A DNA stretch of 8,595 bases from Pseudomonadota bacterium (lineage in GTDB: Bacteria > Pseudomonadota > Alphaproteobacteria > Sphingomonadales > Sphingomonadaceae). This document shows positions 1-6,046 of this stretch, piece after piece. The DNA is taken from NCBI GenBank assembly GCA_023426225.1, contig JAFABD010000154.1, positions 1 through 8,595 on the forward strand, read 5' to 3'. The notes under the pieces are model-generated. The model worked only from the letters and a program-made list of their open reading frames with translations, was not told where the DNA came from and ran no database searches. Both the position numbers and the translations under genes were made by a program. The stretch's first letter is position 1; each line of letters starts with the position of its first letter.

Positions 1-1453
1 CATATTCGGGCGTGGCGAGACCGGCGGCGACCACCGCGTTGCGCAGCTCGTTCTCCGCCTTGTCCCACATCTCGTCGGTGCCGAAGCGCTTTTCGGGACG
101 AAGCGCGAGCTTGATCGCGTAGGTGAAGCCGAAATCCTTGTAGATCCGGTCGGCGAGCGCGCAGAAGGCCCGCACCTCGTCGACGATCTGGTCCTCGCGG
201 CAGAAGATGTGCGCGTCGTCCTGGGTGAACTGGCGGACGCGCATCAGCCCGTGGAGCGCGCCGTGCGGCTCGTTGCGGTGGCAGCAGCCGTTTTCGTACA
301 GGCGCAGCGGCAGGTCGCGATACGACTTGATGCCCTGGCGGAAGATCAGCACGTGCGCCGGGCAGTTCATCGGCTTCAATGCCATCCACTCGGCGTCGTT
401 CGAGACGATCGGGCCCTCATCCTCGGTGTTGGGCACCTCGTCGGGGATGACGAACATGTTCTCGCGATACTTGCCCCAGTGGCCCGACTGTTCCCACTGG
501 CGCGCGTCCATCACCTGCGGCGTCTTGACCTCGCGATAGCCGGCGGCGTCGATCGCGCGGCGCATATAGGCCTCGAGCTCGCGATAGATGCGGAAACCCT
601 TGGGGTGCCAGAACACCGAGCCGTGCGCCTCCTGCTGGAGGTGGAACAGGTCCATCTCGGCGCCGAGCTTGCGATGGTCGCGCTTGGCGGCCTCTTCCAG
701 GCGCGTCAGATGCTCCTGGAGCTGCTTCTTGTTCAGCCAGCCGGTGCCGTAGATGCGGCTGAGCATCGCGTTCTTCTGGTCGCCGCGCCAATAGGCGCCC
801 GACACGCGCGTCAGCTTGAACGCATCCGCCGCGACCTTGCCGGTGGAGGCGAGGTGGGGACCGCGGCACATGTCGAGCCAAGCGTCGTCGCCCTTGCCGG
901 CGCGGTAGACGGTGAGTTCCTCGCCCTCGGGCAGTTCGGCGGCCCATTCGGCCTTGAACGTCTCACCCTGAGCCTTCCAGCGCGCGATCAGGTCGGCGCG
1001 CGACCAGACTTCGCGGATCAGCGGCTGGTCGGCGGCGATGATGCGACGCATCTCTGCCTCGATCGCCGGCAGGTCCTCTTCGGTGAAGGGGCGGTCCTTG
1101 GGGGCGAAGTCGTAATAGAAGCCGTCGTCGGTCGACGGGCCGAAGGTGATCTGCGTGCCGGGGAACAGCTTCTGCACCGCCTCGGCGAGGATGTGCGCAT
1201 AGTCGTGGCGCACGAGTTCGAGCGCGTCGGCCTCGTCCTTGGCGGTGACGAGCGCGAGGCTTGCGTCGCCCTCGAACGGACGGCCGATGTCGCGCAATTC
1301 GCCGTCGACGCGCGCGGCGAGCGCCGCCTTGGCAAGGCCGGGGCCGATCGCCGCGGCGATGTCCGCCGGGGTAGTCCCCGGGGCTACCTCGCGGACGGAA
1401 CCGTCGGGCAGCGTTATGCGGAACATCTCGGACACGGGATCACTCGCTTTCAT
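1..1453 (-). CDS. thrS: Threonyl-tRNA synthetase, N-terminal 484 residues (C-terminus beyond left edge)
   Basis: Charges tRNA-Thr with threonine in the cytoplasm (class II aminoacyl-tRNA synthetase). Reading from 1453, the N-terminal TGS domain (about residues 10-70) contains ITLPDGS. The editing domain follows, with HDYAH (H83, H87) and DMCRGPH (C196, H200), the four residues of the ThrRS editing pocket that clears mischarged serine. The catalytic core starts near residue 275, with zinc ligands C364 (PMNCPAH) and H415 (QDDAHIFC) and the motif-2 RVRQFTQDD. The third zinc ligand, motif 3 and the anticodon-binding domain lie beyond the window; the full protein should be about 660 residues. The start is uncertain. 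ATG 1453 gives the longest form but has no clear ribosome site. GTG 1435 and ATG 1426 fit the usual short lead before the TGS domain. It lies 82 bp downstream of the LD-carboxypeptidase gene on the same strand, but a terminator between them suggests separate transcription. The identity is certain. Confidence 0.97.
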   Translation of the reverse strand, partial: MKASDPVSEMFRITLPDGSVREVAPGTTPADIAAAIGPGLAKAALAARVDGELRDIGRPFEGDASLALVTAKDEADALELVRHDYAHILAEAVQKLFPGTQITFGPSTDDGFYYDFAPKDRPFTEEDLPAIEAEMRRIIAADQPLIREVWSRADLIARWKAQGETFKAEWAAELPEGEELTVYRAGKGDDAWLDMCRGPHLASTGKVAADAFKLTRVSGAYWRGDQKNAMLSRIYGTGWLNKKQLQEHLTRLEEAAKRDHRKLGAEMDLFHLQQEAHGSVFWHPKGFRIYRELEAYMRRAIDAAGYREVKTPQVMDARQWEQSGHWGKYRENMFVIPDEVPNTEDEGPIVSNDAEWMALKPMNCPAHVLIFRQGIKSYRDLPLRLYENGCCHRNEPHGALHGLMRVRQFTQDDAHIFCREDQIVDEVRAFCALADRIYKDFGFTYAIKLALRPEKRFGTDEMWDKAENELRNAVVAAGLATPEY

Positions 1454-1463
1454 TGGAGAAATG

Positions 1464-1492
1464 GAGCCGGGCTTATGCCCCTGCCCGGGCTC
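1464..1492 (-). promoter_or_regulatory. Hairpin in the thrS 5' leader
   Basis: GAGCC (1464-1468) pairs with GGCTC (1488-1492), and GGGC (1469-1472) pairs with GCCC (1483-1486). One base is bulged and the loop is 10 nt. On the minus strand the stem ends 10 nt before ATG 1453, where it could affect ribosome access. Enterobacterial thrS is autoregulated through leader stem-loops that mimic tRNA-Thr, but no Thr anticodon-like loop is visible here. It may be only a backup terminator for the upstream gene. The structure is seen directly; any regulatory role is inference. Confidence 0.3.
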
Positions 1493-1514
1493 GATAGGCA
1501 AGCGCCGGCAAGGG

Positions 1515-1535
1515 CGAAAAGCGCCCCGGCGGGGC
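1515..1535 (-). terminator. Probable terminator of the LD-carboxypeptidase gene
   Basis: On the minus strand, GCCCC-GCC-GGGGC (1535-1523) begins at the base after the TGA stop (1538-1536) and is followed by GCTTTTCG. The stem is 5 G:C pairs with a short run of four T. Position and polarity fit a Rho-independent terminator that separates this gene from thrS, though the T-tract is weak. Confidence 0.5.
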
Positions 1536-2354
1536 TCAGGCGACCCCGAAGGGGACGATGCGGTTGCGTTCGACATGGCCGATCTGGGCACGGCCGAGAT
1601 AGGGCACGCCCATTTCGCCGCACCAGCGCACGATCATCGTTTCGATCGACTCGCCGAACGGGGGGTCGTTTTCCTGAATGTCGGTGACCTCGCCCAGCCG
1701 CACGCCGGCGATGCCGCGCAGTTGCGTCGCATGCGCCATCTGGAACAGCATCCGGTCGATCCGGTAGAGCGGTTCGGAGACCTCCTCGATCATCAGCACA
1801 TGGTCGGTGAGGTCGGGCAGCCAGGGCGTGCCGATTAGCGCGTTGAGGATCGCGAGGTTGAACGCGACCGCCGGGCGGCCGTCGGCAAGGCTGGGCTCGA
1901 GCCCCTGGCGGTCGCCGTCGATCAGCCAGCCGAGCACCCAGCCGGTCGATTCGCCCGCATCGTTGATGCCGAGGCTGCTCGCCATCGCGCCATGCGCCTG
2001 GCGCCCGATCCGCCGGGCATAGAGCGCGGCGAGCAGGAAGCCCATGTCCGAAAAGCCGACATAGGTCTTGTCGCGCGCCGCCGGGCCGAGTTGCGGCATC
2101 ACCTGGTGCAGGATGCGGTTCGAGCCATAGCCGCCGCGCGCGAACCAGATCGCGTCGAACGCGGGATCGTTGGCGAAATCGAGGAACGCCTGGGCGCGCA
2201 CCGCGTCCGGCCCGGCGAAATGCCCCTCGGACAGATAGCATTGCGGGTGAAAGACGATCTCGTGCTGGGGATAGGTGAGCGCCATCAGCGCCGAGAGACG
2301 CAGCGAGCCCTCCCTGCTGACGGGCCGAGCCGGTGCCACCACGCCGATACGCAT
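1536..2354 (-). CDS. ldcA: LD-carboxypeptidase, S66 family (LdcA-like)
   Basis: A cytoplasmic serine peptidase of the S66 family, which removes the terminal D-Ala from the murein tetrapeptide to give the tripeptide during peptidoglycan recycling. The 272-residue protein opens with MRIGVVAPARP, the usual first beta-strand, and has no signal peptide. FARGGYGSNRIL (71-82) is the family's conserved glycine turn. VGFSDMGFLLAAL (99-111) carries the probable nucleophile S102. MIEEVSEPLYRIDRML (188-203) carries the probable acid E190, and IGHVERNRIVPFG (258-270) the probable base H260, so the triad looks complete. It ends almost directly after the PFG motif, whereas many relatives continue for about 20 residues, so the C-terminus is short. 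ATG 2354 is chosen because GGGGA lies 7-8 nt upstream and homology begins there; a longer reading from 2501 would run into the divergent gene. It is divergent from a Mur ligase, a sensible recycling partner. Microcin-immunity (MccF-like) S66 members are the main alternative. Confidence 0.9.
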   Translation of the reverse strand: MRIGVVAPARPVSREGSLRLSALMALTYPQHEIVFHPQCYLSEGHFAGPDAVRAQAFLDFANDPAFDAIWFARGGYGSNRILHQVMPQLGPAARDKTYVGFSDMGFLLAALYARRIGRQAHGAMASSLGINDAGESTGWVLGWLIDGDRQGLEPSLADGRPAVAFNLAILNALIGTPWLPDLTDHVLMIEEVSEPLYRIDRMLFQMAHATQLRGIAGVRLGEVTDIQENDPPFGESIETMIVRWCGEMGVPYLGRAQIGHVERNRIVPFGVA

Positions 2355-2422
2355 TCGCCATTCCCCGCATGATCCCGGCAGAGCCTTGCCCCCTGCCGCC
2401 AAAGCGCCGATAGCCCGAGGCC

Positions 2423-3838
2423 ATGGAGCACGGCAAATCCTACTTCTTCGTCGGCATCGGTGGTTCGGGCATGATGCCGCTGGCGATGATCCTTGCGGCA
2501 CGCGGCGCGACGGTCGCGGGATCGGACCGCAGCCTGGACCAGGCGCGGCTGACCGCCAAGTTCGACCATCTCCGCCGGCTGGGGATCGCGCTGTTCCCGC
2601 AGGACGGCAGCGGCATCACCAGCGCCGACCAGATCGTCGTCGCATCGGCGGCGGTCGAGGCGAGTGTGCCCGACATGGTCGCCGCGGCGCAGATCGGCGC
2701 GGCGCGGATGACGCGCGCGGAACTGCTCGCGCGGCTGTTCGACGCGGCCGAACTGCCGATCGGCGTGGCGGGCACCAGCGGCAAGTCGACGGTGACCGGC
2801 ATGATCGGCTGGCTGCTCCACGCCTGCGGTCGCGCGCCGACGGTGATGAACGGCGCGGTGATGAAGAACTTCGCCGCGCCCGACGCACCCTTTGCCAGCG
2901 CGCTGGTGGGGACGGGGGCGCCGTTCGTCAGCGAGGTCGACGAAAGCGACGGGTCGATCGCGCTCTATCACCCGCGCATCGCGGTGCTCAACAATGTCAG
3001 CCTCGACCACAAGTCGCTCGAGGAGCTGCGCGCGCTGTTCGGCGGGTTCATCGCGCGCGCCGCCGTGGCGATCGTCAATGCCGACGACGCCGAGAGCGCG
3101 GCGCTGGCGGCGCAACTCCCGCCCGGGCGCGTGCGGCGCTTCGCGATCGACGCCGCGGCCGATTATCGCGCCGAGGCGATCGAGCCGGCGCCCTTCGCCG
3201 TGCGCTTCGTGCTGGTGACCCCCGACGGGGTGCGGCGGCCGGTGGCGTTGCAGGTGCCGGGGCGCCACAATGTCCAGAATGCGCTCGCCGCGCTCGCCGC
3301 GGCCGACGCGGCTGGGGTGCCGCTGGACGAGGCGGTGGCGGCGATCGCGGGCTTTGCCGGGCTCAAGCGCCGTTTCGACGTGGTGGGCGAGGCCGGCGGC
3401 GTGACCGTGATCGACGATTTCGGGCACAATCCCGAAAAGATCGCCGCGACGCTCGACACGCTCCACGCCTTTCCCGGGCGGTTGCTCGTGCTGTTCCAGC
3501 CGCACGGCTATGGCCCGTTGAAGGTGATGCGCGAAGAACTGGTGGCGATGTTCGCGAAGCGACTGGCGCCCGAGGACCAGCTGGTGCTGCCCGATCCGGT
3601 CTATCATGGCGGAACGGTGCGGCGGGAAGTCACGAGTGCCGATATCGCCGGCGATATTGTCGCGGCCGGCCATGCGGCACGCCATATCGCCGATCGTGAT
3701 GCGGCATTACTTTCGCTGTTGCAAGTCGCGGAGCCCGGCGACCGCATCGTCATCATGGGCGCACGTGACGATACGCTGAGTATTGCAGCCGCTGCAATCG
3801 TCGAACGACTTCGCGAATCATCACGATCATCTTGTTGA
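2423..3838 (+). CDS. Mur ligase family protein, MurC/Mpl-like
   Basis: An ATP-dependent ligase of the Mur family, 471 residues, probably cytoplasmic. The Rossmann-like N-domain starts with FVGIGGSGMMPLA (9-21) and GSDRS (33-37), as in MurC and Mpl. The central ATPase domain has the P-loop GTSGKST (117-123), EVDESDGS (171-178) and NNVSLDHKS (190-198), close to the MurC EADESDGS block. GRHNVQNALAA (280-290) and DDFGHNPEKI (331-340) begin the C-terminal domain. Departures from textbook MurC/Mpl are GTSGKST instead of GTHGKTT and DFGHNP instead of D(Y/F)xHHP, the latter more like cyanophycin synthetase or MurE. That makes it an atypical branch, not the housekeeping MurC, which normally sits in the division cluster. 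Divergence from an LD-carboxypeptidase suggests an Mpl-like role, joining a recycled peptide to UDP-MurNAc; this is inference. ATG 2423 has only a weak GAGG, 2 nt away. The last codons (SSRSSC) are unlike the rest of the gene. Confidence 0.85.
   Translation: MEHGKSYFFVGIGGSGMMPLAMILAARGATVAGSDRSLDQARLTAKFDHLRRLGIALFPQDGSGITSADQIVVASAAVEASVPDMVAAAQIGAARMTRAELLARLFDAAELPIGVAGTSGKSTVTGMIGWLLHACGRAPTVMNGAVMKNFAAPDAPFASALVGTGAPFVSEVDESDGSIALYHPRIAVLNNVSLDHKSLEELRALFGGFIARAAVAIVNADDAESAALAAQLPPGRVRRFAIDAAADYRAEAIEPAPFAVRFVLVTPDGVRRPVALQVPGRHNVQNALAALAAADAAGVPLDEAVAAIAGFAGLKRRFDVVGEAGGVTVIDDFGHNPEKIAATLDTLHAFPGRLLVLFQPHGYGPLKVMREELVAMFAKRLAPEDQLVLPDPVYHGGTVRREVTSADIAGDIVAAGHAARHIADRDAALLSLLQVAEPGDRIVIMGARDDTLSIAAAAIVERLRESSRSSC
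3782..3798. repeat. 8-bp perfect inverted repeat inside the Mur ligase 3' end
   Basis: ATTGCAGC and GCTGCAAT are separated by a single C. The element encodes IAAAAI in the ligase. Low-complexity alanine codons may explain it by chance, but it lies only 14 bp before a second, longer inverted repeat, in the least GC-rich part of the window. Confidence 0.5.
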
Positions 3839-3846
3839 TGATTCGC
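3813..3846. repeat. 11-bp perfect inverted repeat spanning the Mur ligase stop codon
   Basis: GCGAATCATCA (3813-3823) and TGATGATTCGC (3836-3846) match perfectly around a 12-nt centre. The TGA stop of the ligase forms the beginning of the right arm, and the left arm encodes its final residues. No T-run follows on either strand, so it is a poor intrinsic terminator. The right arm overlaps the proposed -35 box of the next gene, so it could act as an operator or as an mRNA 3'-end stabiliser. The repeat is certain; its function is inference. Confidence 0.6.
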
Positions 3847-3863
3847 AGGTGTTGATGTAAAAA
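3835..3863 (+). promoter_or_regulatory. Putative sigma-70-type promoter of the zinc-ribbon gene
   Basis: TTGATG (3835-3840), 17 nt, then TAAAAA (3858-3863). This is the best vegetative-type promoter in an AT-rich pocket and would give a 5' leader of about 50 nt before the ATG at 3923. GTTGATG occurs twice (3834-3840 and 3851-3857), 17 bp apart. The first copy supplies the -35 and lies in the inverted repeat. Confidence 0.35.
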
Positions 3864-3922
3864 TCGATGGGCGGCCCTGTTGGTCGCTGGCGCGCAACGC
3901 CATCCGGTCATGGGGTTCGTGT

Positions 3923-4141
3923 ATGTCGATTCTCCAGCTCGTTGCCTGTGCTTGTGGAAAACATCATCGTGATCGGCGGCGGGCCTGGTTCGACGGCAAG
4001 CAGTTCCGTTCCTGGTGCACGGGATGCGGCGCGCCGATGTTTCGCGATTTCGATGCGTGGCATGTCGATCGCAGCCCCGAGGCGCGCAACCTTTCCGCAC
4101 CGGCGGATGCCGAGGGGATCGGCAGCGTCGAGGCCGCCTGA
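3923..4141 (+). CDS. Small zinc-ribbon-like protein, function unknown
   Basis: A 72-residue cytoplasmic protein. The N-terminal part has CACGKHH (C9, C11, H14, H15) and, after 16 residues, CTGCGAPM (C32, C35), a spacing that fits one bound zinc ion. Between them are a basic stretch (HHRDRRR, 14-20) and an aromatic/basic stretch (AWFDGKQFRSW, 21-31). The C-terminal 25 residues are polar and probably disordered. GGGG at 3912-3915, 7 nt before the ATG, supports this start. I recognise the general style as a short hypothetical protein common in sphingomonads, but know no function; nucleic-acid binding or a structural zinc knuckle would fit. It is probably transcribed alone: 84 bp separate it from the Mur ligase, with a likely promoter between, and the next gene is convergent. 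Confidence 0.7.
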   Translation: MSILQLVACACGKHHRDRRRAWFDGKQFRSWCTGCGAPMFRDFDAWHVDRSPEARNLSAPADAEGIGSVEAA

Positions 4142-4145
4142 GCCC

Positions 4146-4190
4146 GGCCCGCGCCCGGTCGCCGGGCCGAAAGGGGCGGACGCCGCCTTT
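4146..4190 (+). terminator. Tandem hairpins after the zinc-ribbon gene
   Basis: CCCGG-TCG-CCGGG (4154-4166) lies inside a wider GGCCCG/CGGGCC pairing (4146-4168). It is followed by GGCGG-ACG-CCGCC (4175-4187), which runs into TTT and can be extended by two G:U pairs and one A:U. The placement, 5-50 bp past the stop, suits termination. The T-tract is short and the region is very GC-rich, so chance pairing is possible. Confidence 0.35.
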
Positions 4191-4440
4191 GCGGGGTAGC
4201 GGGCGCAGCGTTGCGGGCGGGGCATCCTGCGCGGTGACGATGCCGGGCGGCGCCTTGCCCACGGATCGATGCGGGCGGGGGCGAAAAGCGGCCGCCGACC
4301 CGGACGCGGGCGCAACGTGCCGGGAGGCGTTCTGACGGCGCGCCGAGCGCGTCGCGGCGGTTCCCCGGCTGCGCGGCATATCGTGATCCGCCCGCGGCCG
4401 CCCCGAGCGGGGCTCGAGGCGGCGTTGGGAGGAAAGGGGT
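4191..4440. other. GC-rich intergenic region between convergent genes
   Basis: No convincing gene lies here. Open frames exist on both strands, but they read as low-complexity Arg/Ala/Gly/Pro strings without ribosome sites. A small hairpin, CCCCG-AG-CGGGG (4401-4412), is the only other structure I can support. Confidence 0.5.
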
Positions 4441-4460
4441 GGCCGCCGCGATCGGCGGCC
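4441..4460 (-). terminator. Probable terminator of the DUF2171 gene
   Basis: A perfect 8-bp stem, GGCCGCCG/CGGCGGCC, with a 4-nt loop, beginning 5 bp past the minus-strand stop (4468-4466). It is followed on the minus strand by ACCCCTTTCC. The stem is the strongest in the gap; the T-tract is weak, as is common in GC-rich genomes. Confidence 0.5.
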
Positions 4461-4465
4461 GGGGC

Positions 4466-5617
4466 TCAGTAGGTGCCCGAGAAGCTGCGGTTCAAATTGC
4501 CGCCGGTCGACCATTCGCCCTGCTGGCGGTCGCGGTCGCCGGTCCGCTCGCCGCCGATGCGGTCACGGTCACCGGTGGCGCGCTCGCCGTCCTCGCCGAA
4601 CAGCGCGCCCGCGCGTTCCTCGTCACGCCAGTGCGCCTTGGCCTCTTCGGCGGTCTTGCGCAGCGTCACCTTGTCGTCGACCGACTGGATCCAGCGCGAC
4701 GGGATCGAGTGGTGGTGCCCGCCCGAGTCGGTATCGCTCTTGGTCAGGATGATCCGGTCGCCGCGCACCTTGTCGACCGTGCCGACATGGCTGCCGTCGG
4801 ACCCGACGACGTCCATATGCTCCTCGACCTTGCGCAGGCTTTCGCGCTGGCCCTGACGGTCGGTGCGCCAGTTGTTGAACTCGTTTTCGAACCGCTGGCT
4901 GTTTTCCTGACGATATTCGTCATAGTCGCGGTCGAGCTCGGCGATGCGCTGGCGCCGCCACGAATGGTAATGATTGTCGCCATGGCCTTCGCTGCGCGAA
5001 CGGGATTCGTCATAGCGCTGGTCCATCAGGCGACGACGTTCGGCATCCTCGTCGCCGAACCACGAGCGGACCTCGTCGCCGGCGCGTTCGAAAAAGCCGC
5101 GGTCGCGCGGATCGTTGCGCCGGTGCGCGGCGTCATGGCCCCAGTCGCGGCTGCGCTCGCGGTTGGGGACGTCGTCGCGCCAGCCGCCGCGATACTGGGC
5201 GCCATAGCCGCCATAGCCCGCGGCGCCGCCCGAGCCGTAACCTTGTCCGTAGGCGCCCTGGCCATAGCCGCCCTGACCATAGCCCCCGGCGCCGTAGCTG
5301 CCCGGCCCATAGCCGCCGAACTCGTCCTGATCGCGGCCGCCAAAACCGCCATAGCCGCCGCCATAGCCGCCCCGGCCATAGCCCTGGCCGCCCTGGCGAT
5401 AGCTGCCGCGCTCGCGGCCCTCGCCGCTCCACTCGTCGCGCCCGCGGCCGCCGCGGCCACGCCAGCCATCGTCGCGATCGAATGCGCCGGCGGCGGCATA
5501 GTCACGCGCGCTCGAATAGCTGTAGTTGCGGCCGGAGCCGAAATCCTGACCATAATCCTGATCGAATCCGCCGCGCGTTTCATCGCGCTGACCGTAACGA
5601 TTGGTGCGGTCGTCCAT
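4466..5617 (-). CDS. DUF2171 protein with SWFGD motif and Gly/Tyr-rich disordered N-terminus
   Basis: A 383-residue hydrophilic protein of unknown biochemical role, with no signal peptide or membrane segment. Residues 1-70 are charged and Gly/Arg-rich, including RGRGGRGR (53-60). Residues 71-145 are a low-complexity tract of GYG, GGYGQ and GAYGQ units. RSWFGDEDAERRR (184-196) is the SWFGD motif seen in sphingomonad stress-type proteins. Residues 217-263 form a charged amphipathic helix or coiled coil (WRRQRIAELDRDYDEYRQEN). Residues about 264-325 match DUF2171, a small beta-barrel-like domain (EEHMDVVGSDGSHVGTVDKV, DRIILTKSD, then a His-rich turn and IPSRWIQSVDDKVTL). The tail is Asp/Arg/Gly-rich. 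The start is ATG 5617: AGGAG (5631-5627) lies 9 nt upstream, whereas ATG 5626 abuts it. Relatives are often linked to general stress response; that is inference. The gene is monocistronic and convergent with the zinc-ribbon gene. Confidence 0.88.
   Translation of the reverse strand: MDDRTNRYGQRDETRGGFDQDYGQDFGSGRNYSYSSARDYAAAGAFDRDDGWRGRGGRGRDEWSGEGRERGSYRQGGQGYGRGGYGGGYGGFGGRDQDEFGGYGPGSYGAGGYGQGGYGQGAYGQGYGSGGAAGYGGYGAQYRGGWRDDVPNRERSRDWGHDAAHRRNDPRDRGFFERAGDEVRSWFGDEDAERRRLMDQRYDESRSRSEGHGDNHYHSWRRQRIAELDRDYDEYRQENSQRFENEFNNWRTDRQGQRESLRKVEEHMDVVGSDGSHVGTVDKVRGDRIILTKSDTDSGGHHHSIPSRWIQSVDDKVTLRKTAEEAKAHWRDEERAGALFGEDGERATGDRDRIGGERTGDRDRQQGEWSTGGNLNRSFSGTY
5190..5400 (-). repeat. Tandem GYGQG-type codon repeats
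   Basis: The DNA encodes repeated Gly-Gly-Tyr-Gly(-Gln) units. The cleanest block (5243-5287) is three consecutive 15-bp units reading GGYGQ, GGYGQ, GAYGQ. Third-base differences between units show the array is old or under protein-level selection rather than a fresh slippage product. Confidence 0.75.
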
Positions 5618-5846
5618 GTCGATCATCTCCTGCTTGACTTTACGTCGGGGCCGTCTTGTCCGCCGTTGCGGGCGGCGACAGCCTCGATCGTCTGAGCGAG
5701 CGGAGGCGCATTTCGTTCCGGATTTCGGCGCAGGGGCGCACTGTTCGTCGTGCCGGGTGGGGGCGCCCGCCGCAATCGGAGGTGTCCCGCGACGCAAGGC
5801 AATGGAGCATCGCGCAAAAAGCGTCGAGAAAAGTGCATCAACCCTG
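5618..5846. other. Intergenic region between the DUF2171 gene and the tRNA
   Basis: Should hold the promoter of the minus-strand DUF2171 gene. GGAAC occurs on the minus strand near 5711-5716, resembling the -35 of alphaproteobacterial EcfG stress-sigma promoters, but no matching GTT at 16-17 nt follows. I cannot place a promoter with confidence. No gene is supported here. Confidence 0.4.
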
Positions 5847-5875
5847 TTGCATCGCCCGAAAGACGCCGCTAAGGG
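5847..5875 (+). promoter_or_regulatory. Putative tRNA-Ala promoter
   Basis: TTGCAT (5847-5852), a 17-nt spacer, then TAAGGG (5870-5875). A start near 5882 would give a leader of about 26 nt before the mature tRNA 5' end, trimmed by RNase P. The spacing is ideal, but the -10 is a poor match. Confidence 0.4.
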
Positions 5876-5907
5876 GTGCGCCTCCCGGCGATGCCGGGTC
5901 CGGCGGC

Positions 5908-5983
5908 GGGGCTGTAGCTCAGATGGGAGAGCGCTGCAATCGCACTGCAGAGGTCAGGGGTTCGATTCCCCTCAGCTCCACCA
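5908..5983 (+). tRNA. tRNA-Ala, anticodon CGC
   Basis: A complete 76-nt cloverleaf. The acceptor stem GGGGCTG/CAGCTCC includes the G3:U70 wobble, the main alanine identity element. The D arm is GCTC-AGATGGGA-GAGC. The anticodon stem CTGCA/TGCAG holds the loop ATCGCAC, placing anticodon CGC at 5941-5943, which reads GCG codons. The variable loop is AGGTC and the T arm is AGGGG-TTCGATT-CCCCT. A73 and the CCA end (5981-5983) are encoded. GCG is used heavily in the neighbouring genes, so a dedicated decoder fits the genome's composition. No duplicated 3' tRNA end or integrase nearby suggests that it has served as an attachment site in this window. Confidence 0.96.
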
Positions 5984-6020
5984 GCCGCCCACTTCTTTCC
6001 CAAAAAATCGATGGCATGAC

Positions 6021-6046
6021 AGCACCTTAGGCAGCCCGGGTGCTTT
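6021..6046 (+). terminator. Possible tRNA-Ala terminator
   Basis: AGCACC (6021-6026) pairs with GGTGCT (6039-6044) around a 12-nt loop, ending in TTT. It lies 37 bp past the CCA end. The stem is short and the T-run minimal. Confidence 0.35.

Noticed and set aside
209..1687. 492-codon plus-strand open frame across thrS and the end of ldcA
   Set aside because: It is antisense to thrS, which has clear family motifs throughout. The composition is Arg/Ala/Val-rich with no domain.
2386..2414. TTGCCC - 17 nt - GATAGC as a promoter for the Mur ligase
   Set aside because: The spacing is right, but the -10 is poor and the start would lie almost on the ATG. Not distinguishable from chance in the 68-bp divergent spacer.
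2285..3685. 466-codon minus-strand open frame over the Mur ligase
   Set aside because: It overlaps a gene with all Mur ligase motifs and reads as His/Arg-rich low-complexity sequence.
5189..5410. CRISPR-like short repeats
   Set aside because: The repeats are in frame, encode Gly-Tyr-Gly units inside a gene and have no unique spacers.
4439..5695. Long plus-strand open frame reading as an extremely Ala/Val/Ile-rich, membrane-like protein
   Set aside because: It is the antisense shadow of the Gly/Tyr/Arg-rich DUF2171 gene. GC-rich codons on one strand suppress stops on the other, and it has no recognisable domain or ribosome site.
5711..5740. EcfG-type stress promoter for the DUF2171 gene
   Set aside because: A GGAAC is present on the minus strand, but no GTT-type -10 follows at the required 16-17 nt.
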